DNA of 64,000 nt from Tenodera sinensis (taxonomy: Eukaryota > Arthropoda > Insecta > Mantodea > Mantidae). The DNA lies in NCBI GenBank assembly GCA_030765045.1, contig CM060970.1, positions 48,542,076 to 48,606,075 of the forward strand, written 5' to 3'. A program made the position numbers and the translations under genes. Under the pieces are notes generated by a model, which searched no databases, was not told the origin of the DNA, and worked only from the letters and a program-made list of their open reading frames with translations. Shown one piece after another: positions 23,549-34,327 of this stretch (positions are counted from its first letter, which is position 1; each line of letters starts with the position of its first letter).

Positions 23549-24045
23549 TATATGATACACTCTTTGACTTACTCTTTTACTAACTATGCTTATAAGCTAT
23601 TATTTCTCTATCTTCATGTTGGTCAGATAAACATTTGCAGAAATCCTCTTGCTAATTTTCTTATAGGGCAAGGAGAATATGGCTTTGGGCGATAGTAAAA
23701 TCTTTTAAAGCTGGTCGCTCTATGAAGCCTTTGAAATTCAGTTTTTTGCACAGCCAAAGAGAGAAAGTGAATAACGACTTTCCATTTGAGAAAAATATTG
23801 CATAACTTTCACAAGTAACGAAGAATCTCTTCGAAATGGTTCACTCCACAAAGAATACATGTAGACATAACTTGTGTTTTAACAATATCTACATTTTTTA
23901 TGTCTAGTAAGATCTGGTTATTTCTTACGGTTTAGCAGTTATGCAAGTCACCAAGAGTAAGCAGGACTGCATGGGCTATAGCCAAAAAATTCAAAGTAAA
24001 AATCTAATTTGTCATAAAAATATCTTAAACATATTGCATTTTATT
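23549..24045 (+). mobile_element. Repeat family E1, 5' half
   Basis: Shares GACTTACTCTTTTACTAACTATGCTTA, CATTTGCAGAAATCCTCTTG, GGAATATGG...TTTGGGCGATAGTAAAATCTTTTAAAGC-like landmarks, and AGTAAGATCTGGTTAT with the other copies. Similarity fades after about 24,045. Confidence 0.6.
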
Positions 24046-24539
24046 GATCATATAGGTAGCACAACATTTATTGAAAAGTTTGGTAGTAATTCTTCTGAGA
24101 CGATTTATAGAACATGACAAATGTGGAACTTCACGTTTGTGGACCAGATCCCAATTAGTAAGGATTGTAATAGTTCCTGTATAATTGGTCTGATACACAG
24201 AGCAAACTACCTCCGTTGTCAAAGCAAAGATATAAATGCTAACAAGCACGTTTCCAGCTTGAATATATACAGTAGACAGAAATTGCTGAAAGTGAAATGG
24301 CACATGTTGTATACAGATTTGCTTTCAAAGACAGTGATGATGTATTGGTGTTCATGACAGCGAGGAAAAACAAAATATTGTAGTTGGGAATAATTGCCAT
24401 CCCTCGGGAGTATGGGTAGCACAACTTGGTGACTGAGTTGCAGGATCATATCACGTTTTCGACCCTCTGCAGCAGTGTCACCTTAAGCCGCAGTAGAGGG
24501 AAGGAAAAGTTGTGAAAAATTCATGGGGAATCACTTCCC

Positions 24540-25750
24540 CTCTCTGTAGTCGCTTCAAACGTTGTTGCTAAAAGCTCTTCTTCGATACTATCACTGCACC
24601 AAGGAAAACATAAGTTTGCAGTGGCGGATACAACATTAGTTAATTATAATGAATACTGTGCTGTACAATTATTACGTAAATGCGGTTCTTCGGTAATATC
24701 ACTGCTGGTGTGGCAAGCCAAGGGAAAACGCTTCAGTGGCGGATTCCACATGAGCTTTTAAGTTGGTTCACTTTAGTTCTTTGTTAGATGCTACCAATGT
24801 TCTTCTGTAGGACTATTGGTGGTGTGGTTTAACAAGGGAAGCAAGTTTCGGTGGTGGATCCAACATCAGCCTAGTTCAGCATTTTGTAACAGGTTTCAAA
24901 TGTTTCGCATTGGTTGAAAACGATATTTGGTATCATTGTTGCTGGTGTGGTGCAAAATGCAAAACACATGCAAATGGAAGGTATTATTACTATTATTGTT
25001 GTTATCGCTATCGTTATCTCTATGATCATTATCTTTATCATTAGTATCATTATAATAATGATAATAATAAGGATAATAATGATAACAGCTATTTTAAGGC
25101 GTAAAATATACTATGTACGTCGATACGTCAGAAGTAGGAAGATTTACTACTTCAACAATTAAAATTTTTCGTGTTAAGAGTAAATGCAGTTAATACATTT
25201 TCACACAGTTGGCAACCCATTTAAAATAGTTCATAATTAACCTTAATTAAATTTATTAATCAACATGTTTAGTGTTTATTCTCACGCACACCCACAGAAA
25301 CCCTGAAATAAAGATCCTATGGTTCATCAATGGAGCAGCTGGTAGCAGATACATCGAAGGCAGGGATACTGGAGAGGGTGTCATAGGTGACGCGCACAGG
25401 GAGCCGGTATCAATATGCAGTGACGGATCTACGCGCTTAAATGTTCCATTAGGTGTTTCAAAGCTTGCTTCATATTGTTACTAAACATACTTTTCACTGT
25501 CATGCATTGTTGATGTAGTATTCTAAGGGAAGTTCAAGTATGCAGTAGGGATACAATACCAGCTCACCTTAAGTCTGGTTTTGTGCCGTATTCTTGCTCA
25601 ACACTCCTCTTCGATACTTTTAATAATTTACACCAACGAAAACAAGCATCTAGTGACGGATCCAACATTCACTTTAGTGTTCGGTTAGACATTTCAAACT
25701 TTGCACCGTATTTTTGCCAAACGCTGCACTTTCATACTTAATGTAAAGCA
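24540..25750. repeat. Degenerate tandem array, monomer roughly 115-130 bp
   Basis: A unit recurs in direct orientation. Its landmarks are CTCTTCTTCGATACTATCACTG, a GTGTGGYNAACCAAGGGAA-like stretch, then GCAGTGGCGGATCCAACATTAG and a GGTGTTTCAAACTTTGC-like stretch. Copies of the 'GTGGCGGAT' landmark occur near 24,621, 24,739, 24,858, 25,423 and 25,661. The gap between 24,980 and 25,350 is filled with ATT/ATC triplet-rich sequence and non-matching DNA. It appears to be an old, decayed satellite or minisatellite block. Confidence 0.65.
24985..25090. repeat. ATT/ATC triplet-rich tract with internal dyad symmetry
   Basis: TATTATTACTATTATTG-type triplets turn into TCATTATCTTTATCATTAG and then ATAATAATGATAATAATAAG. 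The second half is partly the inverted image of the first, which gives a potential hairpin. Confidence 0.7.
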
Positions 25751-26440
25751 GTAAAAATCGGTCCTCCATCCATTTGAATGCGAATGTGATATCTTAGTCT
25801 ATTATTCTTTTTGGCCAGGACTTGGAGGGGAAAGGGGATAGTCTACCCTGACCTTTCCTCTAAGGCAGGTAAGGCATATGCTGGTCGTGTGCCAGGCGTG
25901 AACAGCTGAAATGTCGGCGTTGCAATATCGTCCTTACTATGCAACATGACCGCGAACTTCAGAGTATCTATTTGGCTGAAAATTGCTTCGGCGTGATTAT
26001 AAATAAGAAACCTGAATCTATAGGTCGGAGAAGATATCCAGGGATATACAGTAATTTGCAAACATAAGGAGTAAATAAAACAGTAAAATATACACTATTT
26101 TATTGTACTAGTTACTTTATGAAATTAATGTAACATTGTCACTCTATGAAAATTATTTCTTCGAAGCAACAATATTTTTATTTTCTAGTTCAACATGGCA
26201 TATGTAGTTAGGCCAATGAATCTTGTTCTCAATATCCTTTATAGTATAGTAAGCGGGAATTTCAATAACACTTCCTTCCGAAGACATTATTGGCTGCAAT
26301 GTTTTCTAGTTGCATACATATTCCGTGGGATTCTAAGTCCAATGATAAGGAGGTAGGTCTAACAACTGCATGACTGTGCTTAGGAGCTAATTCATCCACA
26401 GCATACATTTTGTGTTTATTGTACGTTTCTTTTATAAGTT
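25751..26440. other. Unassigned DNA
   Basis: No recognised gene or repeat. The longest ORF is 72 codons on the minus strand, without motifs. Confidence 0.3.
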
Positions 26441-26447
26441 TTTGCAG

Positions 26448-26545
26448 CTATACAGATACAGGTACTACCTGGCAAGGCCCTGAGGCGTATCGGAAAGAGT
26501 GTGAAACTGCCGTGTATTTTTACGTGAACTTATTGCACATACACG
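26448..26545 (+). CDS. Candidate isolated exon (98 nt), unassigned
   Basis: The open frame reads YTDTGTTWQGPEAYRKECE, then TAVYFYVNLLHIH. It is bounded by an acceptor-like pyrimidine-containing TTTTTGCAG ending at 26,447 and a donor-like GGTGAGA beginning at 26,546. GC is higher than in the flanks. The W-x2-P-x-A-Y-x-K-x-C-x3-V-x-F-Y spacing is faintly like the region before the Cys-loop of insect nicotinic receptor subunits. The diagnostic FPFD-x-Q-x-C that should follow is absent, so I do not assign that function. It could be a pseudo-exon or chance. Confidence 0.25.
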
Positions 26546-26616
26546 GTGAGACAGTGTATGTATACTCTATTCAGACACAATCATATCTTCAGGACATCTC
26601 ATATCGTCAGGCGTGA

Positions 26617-27850
26617 CATATCATTTGCACTGCATTTCTGACAGTACGCCAAGTTACTGATATTTCGCTATTGTAGTAAACAAGATAACAAGCGATCACA
26701 GCACTCGACAATCAAGGTCAATACGCCTCGTCACTTTGCCAAGTAGTAGCCGTATAAGTATAGAGTAAATACACAATAAAATCAAAATACAGGCGTAAAG
26801 GATCGAATTGACCATTTATAGATGAGAAAATGTAACCTATAGCATCTCGTAGCGTAGGGCGCCAGTTCTTAATCAAACTCTGTATTCTGTATCTCTTGCT
26901 CCTTATCCTCTAACGAAAACGTGAAAAACATTTTTAGATTTGTCTTTAATTTTTTTACTTAGGCTAACATTCTTCTTAAAGATTCAATGAAGTAAAATTA
27001 ATTCATAAGTTCAAAACATAAGCTTATTCATTAAGTTTATAACCTATTGATATAGAATACCACCTAATCTGTATATTATTAATTATAGTAGTCATTCTGT
27101 TGTACTTTTTGTAAATAATTTATTTTTGTCTCTCTGAACATTTCGTGAGTTTCCTTAAGGGGATGTGATCGGTGAAAACATTAAAAGAAAATGAAAACCA
27201 GTTAGCAGCAACGTGACTGTATTCAGGTACCGTGAGGGTCATTATTTTATCTGAGCGCCTCGGGTGTCAATATTTCCCCATTATGGGTATTTCGAATCAA
27301 GCGTTTACACAGAAAAGTTAAGCGGTACCTCACTACTTGAACAAAGGTTTGCACTTGGAAAACTGAATTATGAAATTTAATGCAAATGGTTGTCATATGG
27401 TTTTGTCTTACTCGTAACACTAAACTATATTACAGTCATTCTTTAAGACTAAACCTCCTTGGGGAAATACTCTAAAGGCCTTGGTATATGCCCACATTTA
27501 AGAAATGTAGTCTTCCTAAAATTTTTCGTTTTTAAGGCACACTGTTTAAAGACTAGCATCGTCGCCATCCATCATCCATCATTAGTACCATTAATTATAT
27601 CCGTCAAACAGCATTTGTGAGGACATTTCAAAGTAGAATTTGGTGCAGAATGCAATACTTTCGCTGTCTATGGTACAATAGAGAAATAATAAATACAGTT
27701 TATAACAATAATTGTGTGTCATAGTAAAATCTACAAACAACAATTTTTAAAAATATTAACCCTTATCTTTTATATAAACAAAGTACATCTTAGTCTACAG
27801 ACTTATCGTCACTTTTCAACTCAGTCTCTTGGAATGGGTAGAATAAAACT
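26617..27850. other. Unassigned AT-rich DNA
   Basis: No recognisable coding or repeat structure. Confidence 0.35.
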
Positions 27851-27865
27851 GAAAATTTCATTATA

Positions 27866-27920
27866 CCGGGTCTCCAGCCGGTTGCTCTAACCACTGAGCT
27901 ACCATGGGAACGTGCCGACA
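27866..27920 (-). mobile_element. tRNA-like fragment (SINE head remnant)
   Basis: On the minus strand a canonical A box and D arm, TGGTAGCTCAGTGGTTAGAG, is followed by CAACCGGCTGGAGACCCGG. The T arm and 3' acceptor are missing, so it is not a working tRNA gene. No SINE body was recognised downstream. Confidence 0.55.
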
Positions 27921-28134
27921 TATTAGATTCTGCAACTGAATCTTATTTTCCCACGTGGACAAAAGATCTCAAATCCATGAGATAATATACCCTGCTGGCT
28001 ATGGCATTGAATATTCAAGTCTCATTCTACCGTTTCCAACCTTGTTCTACACACGGCTAGTGTGGAAGATCAATGAATTTCCATAGCTTATATTATTTGA
28101 ACAAATTTTACTAATCGTTCGCAAGTTTGAAAAT

Positions 28135-29170
28135 ACCCTTATGATAGACGTCCATTGCAAGTGATGCCATTTAATACTCCAGCTTTTTGTTTCGGATCCG
28201 TAATGATGTAATCAAATTTCATCTCCTGTCACTATACTCTTCAAAAAATCACCTTCATTTGAAATCTGAAGGTTTGTCGTGTAACCAGTGCTGCAAACGA
28301 CTGTATGTTTTGAGTTGTTCGTGATTGTAGGTAAGCCCGAGCCTTAGCTGGAGAACAAGGCAGCTTAGCAAATAAGAAGCACAAGTTAAAAGATGAGAGT
28401 TTATTTGTAAACATTTTAAGAATGTAAGTAAAGTCTTTGTTGAATACTAGCTAAAGATCCGCCAAGTTATACACTTGACAACCAAACTAAAGTAACCAGC
28501 ATGACACTCGATCATGGGTGTTTCAGAAGTTTTCAGTGAAGCTGGAGGGGCAAGGTATTAACTTCTCGCGAAGAGCGTTGCTACGTACACACAATCGAAG
28601 TAGTGTCCAACAGCTGTCGCATACATTTTGGCTGGAGTATACTATGTTGACTCATCTAAGAGACGCATACTTTTTGCTTCCTGTGTAACTTAAGTACAAA
28701 GACAGCTGTATTTGTAGGGGTTGTTAGAACAATTGCATTTTCTGGCAGAAAATATCCTTTGGTGAGGGATTGCATCCGCTTAGTTGGGGATGCTTTGCGC
28801 CGTCATGTCACAGTTGTATCTTTGACAGACTTTGGGTAATGGTTCTTTTTTGAGGTTTTCTGCCAATAGCGTGGTTCCCAATGGGCTCAAACTTTCACCA
28901 CCCTTCCACTCAATGTATCCTTCTGCATGTTTGTACAATTTCATCCATTCTCTAATGCGCTCATTACTTGTTTCATGCAGGCAGTTCGAGGGTGATCGTT
29001 ACGAGGCTAATCCCAAGATGAGCGTCGCAATATTGTGAAATGTTTCAACCATCTCTTAACACTCCTGGCACCCATGCGCATCTTCATAGAAGTCTGAGCT
29101 GAATTTCAGCAGCAGGTTTTTCTTTTTTAACGGTGAATTCATTGAAGCACGCCGTCGAAACGAAATGTTG
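28135..29170 (-). pseudogene. Decayed mariner transposase (two blocks)
   Basis: The minus strand at about 28,258-28,160 reads FLKSIVTGDEI(stop)LHHYGSETKSW then SIKWHHLQW. This is the diagnostic mariner segment IVTGDETWVHHYEPESKRQSMEW around the first catalytic Asp. Upstream on the same strand (about 29,170-28,800) broken frames resemble the helix-turn-helix region: an N-terminal VSTACFNEF block, SSDFYEDAHGCQE for the 'VYGD-x-C-x-GASS' part, then MDEIVQTCRRI for the 'VDELI-x2-DRRIT' part. The gap between blocks is about 400 bp longer than in intact elements, implying an insertion. Many stops and shifts show it is a fossil. Terminal repeats were not found. Confidence 0.7.
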
Positions 29171-29424
29171 ATGTCCATTTTAGAAATACTGCCTATGGTC
29201 ACATGACAAACCGATGACATGATACGGCAAAGTACAGCACGATGTCCGTAGATTGATTCTGCACTCGGTTTTGTTACACTTTTTGGAATTTAAAGCTTAA
29301 CAATGGGTTGTTCACAACTTACAGGAAGACCCTCAACTGAGAACATTAACAATGTTTATCTAAAGATATAATAAGCTATGCCTATCTTCAGCCGCCTTGT
29401 GAACCGTTTAGTAGACCTTTTCGA
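29171..29424. other. Unassigned DNA next to the mariner fossil
   Basis: Probably includes the 5' end of the mariner element on the minus strand. No clear terminal inverted repeat was seen. Confidence 0.3.
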
Positions 29425-29635
29425 GCGACTATATTTTTGTACCGATAGTCTTATTATATGGTTATGAAACGTGGAAAACTCGTGAACTCATTCAAAGCAA
29501 ATTAAAAAGATTAATCAGTAGATGCTTAAGAATTATAACAAAATGGCCATTGCACTTTAGATGTACGGAAAATAACAAATCAAGAAGAAATTATAGTAGA
29601 AATAAGGAGGAAAACACGAACTTGAAATTGGATAG

Positions 29636-29694
<59 letters not shown>

Positions 29695-29815
29695 AAAAGA
29701 GAAAGCAGTGAAAAATGGCTTTTGAATGGAATCCTTGTAGAAGTAGGTACAAGAGGAAAAATCAAGGAACATACAAAATAGAACATTATTAAAGGAGAAA
29801 AAACATGAAATGAAA
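29425..29815 (+). pseudogene. RTE-like LINE, C-terminal ORF2 remnant split by (CT)n
   Basis: Plus-strand reading gives LLYGYETWKTRELIQSKLKR then LISRCLRIITKWP. This is the conserved LINE motif 'LLYGCETW-x-T...-NRCLR-I-x-WP'. After a frame change it gives VRKITNQEEIIVEIRRKTRTWNWIG, the 'EI-x-RR-x-W-x-WIGH' segment. A CT microsatellite sits exactly where the 'HTLR' residues would be. Beyond it AFEWNPCRSRYKRKNQGTYK corresponds to the 'ALEWNP-x-G-x-RKRGRP-x-x-T' tail. The polymerase core is absent. Confidence in 'LINE' is high; the clade name is less certain. Confidence 0.7.
29638..29691. repeat. (CT)27 microsatellite
   Basis: 54 nt of uninterrupted CT. It lies inside the LINE remnant at 29,425-29,815 and generates the SERERERE-type minus-strand ORFs, which are artefacts. 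Confidence 0.97.
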
Positions 29816-31008
29816 AGTTGGCAACATATAGGATCCGAAGGAAATACTTCGATTGCGCTGTGCTCCTTATGAGGAAATACAAGAGATTGATCGTGTAAAA
29901 TCCATATTTTGCCATTCTATAGAAAAATTAGGAATTGTCAGCTTAAATAACCACTCTGTAAATATTTAATTAATTGAATGTTTATACTCAACCTGCTACC
30001 TAGTGGGTGGCTCCTGAAATAAATCGGCTAACTTGAATCTTTTTTCCTATCAATTTGCTTCGCTAACGGAGTCTTACTTATTCAGCGGTGCTCATGAAGC
30101 CTTGTAGGTATTGCTATGTAGATAGTTTTAATTTTAAAACTTTTAAAAATGCTCCTAAGAAACTACGGTGTTTTACAAAATCCTTTTAGTTTTTTAAAAC
30201 TTTTATTCTCTAAGATATTCCCAATTTTGGAGTGAAACGTTCTTGTCATAGGCTTCATATAATAGATGTTACACTTAATCTGCTCATTTTTTTCATTTTA
30301 ATGGTTGTGTTATCAATATTCTTTTAATTATTCATAATTTAATTAGAATTTTATGCTGAGATGGACTAAGATTAGTTTTAGTTATTCATTACTCCAAGTT
30401 CCTTTGTAACATGCATGTTTCATAAATCTGAAATACCTTTGCTTTTGCCATTCTTACACTACATACCATAAATAAGATTGTTTTCTCAAAAGTGAAGTCA
30501 ATAGTTGTGGTATATTTACGGATAAATCCTAGCATCTACCTCAATAAGTTCCCTATTTGCTGAGGAGTGATTGTCCTCTTGTGTCTATGATTGCCTGAGA
30601 ACGATGCGACCATAGAATCTATGGTCACTGAAAGCTCAGATCTCGATCCTAACCATTTGATATCCCTGGGACCTTCATAACTATATTAAAGAATGTAATA
30701 GCACAGGAGATCTCTCCCTTTCTTCCTAGTTAAATTATATAATTATTTAACAGCATACATAAGCTGTAACACATTGACCTAGGTAGTTCTTTATAATAGA
30801 GGTTTTTATAAACAATTTTAACGTTCTGAACAACTTCTGATTAAGGGTAACATGTTATTCACAGAAAACATAGAACAAGCATGAACACTGATCTGGGTGT
30901 AGTTAAAAAGAGGTGGGTTCTAAAATTTTGACATTGCCAGTTATTTACTGCTGCTGCTGCGGTGTATTTTAATTGTAATTAATGATTTGAAGCTTTCCTG
31001 CGTTAGTT
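29816..31008. other. Unassigned AT-rich DNA
   Basis: No recognised feature. A short (CTG) run lies at about 30,949-30,960. Confidence 0.35.
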
Positions 31009-31310
31009 ACTGATAAGTTTTTTCGGGCTAACAGCCGGGTCAAATTTGGGTAACTGCCCAAGCTTTCAGCGGCTGACTCTGCTGCCACTTTCAGGGGAAC
31101 TTAAGCTAGTTACAGGTTGTTATTTATTAACATAGAAGATACATGGCTTGATGCCGGTAAATGGGGCTCGGCTAACAGGGTACAATTTTACATGTCCTTA
31201 CAGCTTATTTTATTTAGTGGTTTTTGTCTTTCTAGTTTGTCCCGAACCCACAAAGTAACCCGTATTGGGTTACCGGGAACAGCTCGGTCGGGTAGATTAA
31301 CTTTTGTCTT
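31009..31310. repeat. Left inverted arm (about 300 bp) of the 3.78-kb structure
   Basis: This arm matches the reverse complement of 34,495-34,792 in collinear blocks. Block 1 is TTCGGGCTAACAGCC...GGGTAACTGCCC...CAGGGGAACT. Block 2 is TGCCGGTAAATGGGGCTCGGC/ACAGGGTACAATTTT. Block 3 is TTTGTCTTTCTAGTTT...TTACCGGGAACAG. Identity by eye is roughly 70-80%. Together the arms enclose the Jockey remnant and two SINEs. Confidence 0.7.
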
Positions 31311-31900
31311 TTTTCAACGTTTTAACAATGCTTTTTTGTAGATGTAATACTTGTTCCTAGCCAGCGGTAAATTAACTCCGGCTACTTCCTTCCCATTGGT
31401 CGAGCTCCGGCCAATGGACACACAAGTGCCACGAAGTAACCAATCAGGATGAGAGATCAATCAGGTGACTGCTGGGAGTTCCATACGCCATGGTCTTAAA
31501 ATCTGCAAAGCATGGATGCCAGTTATTCAGCATATCTTTCCACTCGCCGTGGTACATAATTATGTAATCCACCATGACCTTAAGATCCTTAAGACTACAT
31601 CCACTCCCATGCACGCACCTTCTACCAAAATCCAACGTCCAAGACTCATTCTAGGCCAATAGGCTAAACCACGCCAAACCTTGACATAACCACATTGTCC
31701 TAATGAAAGACACCCGAAGTTGAGGGCGCCTCCCAATGGGGGAGGATAACCCCTCAACGACTTAAATCTACAATCAACTCTACAACTACATTATAACGCA
31801 ATTACAGTCTCAAGACAAAGCACTTCACTGGCCAGTAGAGGGCATAGCCCTGATCTAGCAACAGGCAGAGGGCGGCAAAAGCTATCCTGTGATGTCAAGT
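31311..31900. other. Unassigned sequence between left arm and LINE
   Basis: May include upstream, non-conserved parts of the LINE at 31,900. No domain was recognised. Confidence 0.3.
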
Positions 31901-33842
31901 CGTCGCCTGCTGCTGGCTTGCCTCCACGAGCGTCAATTACTCAAATCGGTCTGCACTTCTCAGAGGAGAAAGCCGATGTCTTCGCTGACTGTCTCCAAGA
32001 CAGATTCACCGAGAGCCCAGCAATCAACCTTAGCCTAGAACGGGAAGTACACATGGGTACAAACTAGGGTGTCGCAGAAGCAAGAGGTCTGCACTTCTCA
32101 GAGGAGAAAGCCGATGTCTTCGCTGACTGTCTGCAAGACAGAGTCACCGAGAGCCCAGCAATCAACCTTAGCCTAGAACGGGAAGTACAGACATGGGTAC
32201 AAACTAGGGTGTTGCAGAAGCAAGAGCAACAACTACCCCTTATAACCCCGCAGTATGTGTACAAGCTCATTAGGAAATTGCCCAGTGGGATAGCTGCCGG
32301 CCCAGACAAGGTGACTGAGGGACTTAAGCATCTCCCAAGCAAAGCCTGATGCAACTCAATAAGATATTTAACGCCTGCTTGCAGCAGTTACTTCTCCATT
32401 TGGAAACAAGCCAATGTTATGCTCCCGAAGCAAGGGAAAAGCACTAGGCAACCTCAAAATCACCGCCCCATTAGTCTGTCAATTGGTAAATTGCTCGAAA
32501 AACGTATACTTCGTCGACTCCAAAAATGTTTCTGAACTACACGAACTTCCAAATACCCAGTTTGACTTCAGAAAAGGACTCTCCATTAACTTTCAGCTTC
32601 TAAGACTGGTAGATGACGTCACTGAGCAATTTAACAACGAGGCTTCAACGTTGGTGTTATTACTGGACGTAGAGGCCACTTTCAACAGGTGCTGGCACAA
32701 CGGCCTTATTTAAAAACTGCACCGCAACTTACCCGGCCTTCAACATTTTTTCTTGCTGCACAAGTTTTTAGAAAGTCGGCGCTTCTACGTTCAAGTGGGC
32801 CACTCCTCCCGGGAGAGTAATGTAGGCTGGCATCCCATAAGGGGTAATCATGTGCCCCTTGTATATACTTTTTACAGACGATTTCCCAGTGGACGCCGGA
32901 GGCAAAGTCGCCGTGTATGCTGACGACACTGCAATCTGCAACCAACACCACCACAAAAATCCTTGTTTCGGCCTTGCAGAAATGCAGCGGTATGTTGACC
33001 GCTTCCTCTCATGGCTTCATGATTGGAAAATAAAAATTAACCTTTAATACCAGCTCGTCCATTTTTCAAAGCGGCATCACACAATGGACCTAATGGTCGT
33101 TGGTCAAATATTGCACTGTCGTCGGCAAGTTAAACACCTAGGCGCCACCATGGACCGTACAATGTGCTGGTTCGCCCACCTAAAACATACCGCCAACAAA
33201 GGCAGATGGCGACTAAAGTTATGCGCCCCCATCTTCCTCAGCAAACAGTTGAAACTCGAATCAAAGTTCATTGTAGAAATCGTTGCACCTTTTGGTGATT
33301 CTGTACGTTTGTGTGGACTGGGCCAATTCCTCCATCACCACCATTACACAAATTCAAACCATTCAAAACCTTTACCTCCGTAAAATCCTCTCCGCTCCCT
33401 TCCTCACCTCCAACCGTACGCTACACCAAGAAACCAACCTACCAACTATCCAAGAGACAGTTAAGATCCTCATCCACTAGGGCGCGCATTAAGAGACACC
33501 AGAACCCCACAATATCCAATATTGGCAAAGGCGAGCCGAAACACCGCAGACATGCGAGAACAACAATTTTATAGAACACCACGGCTCGCCAACTCTACGT
33601 GTCCGTCCACGTTGGCCCTAGGTCATAAACTACGGCAAAGGCCGCCATCACTGGCTATCTGGAACACTAGTATACTCTATCCAGCCTTAGATCCGCACCT
33701 TGTATCCTTCCGCGATAACCTGATGTTCATATCACCTGCGACTAACACAAACAGCATGTGGACTCCTACCTCGTGTTTATGTTGCAACAGTGATATTAAC
33801 TCGGGCGTTTTAGGAAAAACACTGCTATCACGTTACATTTAA
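31900..33842 (+). pseudogene. Jockey-clade LINE reverse transcriptase, degenerate
   Basis: Readable blocks lie in correct order across frames. GLHFSEEKADVFADCLQDRF (linker before RT) is followed by QYVYKLIRKLPSGIAAGPDK (finger, 'KL-x-x-G-x-AAGPD'). Then come SIWKQANVMLPKQGK, and HRPISLSIGKLLEKRILRRL ('RPISLL-x2-IGKLLEK'). FDFRKGLSINFQLLRLVDDVT corresponds to 'QFGFR-x2-LST-QL-RLVDDVT', and STLVLLLDVEATFNRCWHNG is the first catalytic block, with D-V-E-x-x-F-x-x-x-W. VAVYADDTAI at about 32,906 is the YADD box. A late NRTLHQETNLPTIQETV block and a Cys-rich stretch (TSCLCCNS) complete the series. Multiple stops and frameshifts show it is dead. A 138-bp internal duplication disturbs its 5' part. 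Confidence 0.85.
31948..32225 (+). repeat. 138-bp tandem duplication inside the Jockey remnant
   Basis: Segment 31,948-32,085 is repeated at 32,086-32,225 with very few differences, including a 2-bp AG gained in unit 2 (GTACACATGG versus GTACAGACATGG). Both start GGTCTGCACTTCTCAGAGGA. It duplicates one protein block (GLHFSEEK...). Because the two units are nearly identical while the LINE is decayed, the duplication is younger than the element's death. Confidence 0.9.
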
Positions 33843-34000
33843 GTAGTCTTTACCAAGATTATCATACATCTTGAAAACTCACAGATAATCGCCGATATTG
33901 AAGGTACTATATTTTATGGTGGCTTTGGTTTCGGCGTATCGCGAGTTAGTTGTTGGCGGCTTGTGTTTACATTAAGTGCGGATCTAAGGGTGGAGGAATT
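33668..34000 (+). mobile_element. LINE 3' end, paralog of 12.15-12.55 kb
   Basis: Continues from the Jockey remnant and matches 12,150-12,550 without the hairpin/poly(A) insert. It begins CTTAGATCCGCAC (33,691) and ends with the inverted GTGCGGATCTAAG (about 33,978). It therefore supplies the empty site for the 12.2-kb insertion. Confidence 0.6.
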
Positions 34001-34081
34001 AGTTGCAAGCTGACAAGTGTCGATGTGTGAGTGTGTGTGCGTGTGGGTTGAACCTACAGCGTATGCCCATGTGTGAGTACG

Positions 34082-34083
<2 letters not shown>

Positions 34084-34112
<29 letters not shown>
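34084..34112. repeat. (GT)n microsatellite
   Basis: A GT run of about 14 units in a wider TG-rich tract (34,020-34,125). Confidence 0.95.
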
Positions 34113-34117
<5 letters not shown>

Positions 34118-34187
34118 GTGTATATTAATATAGAAAATAAACTTACTGTATAATTGGATGTATAAGAACTGGAACTAAGAAATTCAA

Positions 34188-34262
34188 TGCAACAGCTGGG
34201 ATTTGAACCACAAAGCCTCCGCTTAGTAAGTCACCATTGGGGTAATTGTCTCTAATGTGGAC
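34188..34262 (-). mobile_element. SINE (family S4, Thr-like), minus-strand fragment
   Basis: Reverse complement of AGCTGGGATTTGAACC gives the B box GGTTCAAATCCCAGCTGTT, followed upstream by the anticodon-arm-like ACTAAGCGGAGGC. It is similar to the adjacent plus-strand head at 34,328, so two heads of the same family lie in opposite orientation about 70 bp apart. Confidence 0.6.
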
Positions 34263-34327
34263 TGCCTTTGTGGTTTACCGGGAGAAACACGAATTGGTTG
34301 GAGAATTCAATGTCATTCTGGCAGGTT

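Noticed and set aside
24540..25750. CRISPR-like array
   Set aside because: Repeats are long, degenerate and without uniform spacers, and the DNA is eukaryotic.
26448..26545. Nicotinic receptor subunit exon
   Set aside because: The spacing of W, P, A/Y, C and V is suggestive, but the FPFD-x-Q-x-C motif is missing, so the function is not claimed.
29557..29915. ORFs with Arg-Glu dipeptide repeats (minus strand)
   Set aside because: Produced by the (CT)27 microsatellite in the LINE remnant on the other strand.
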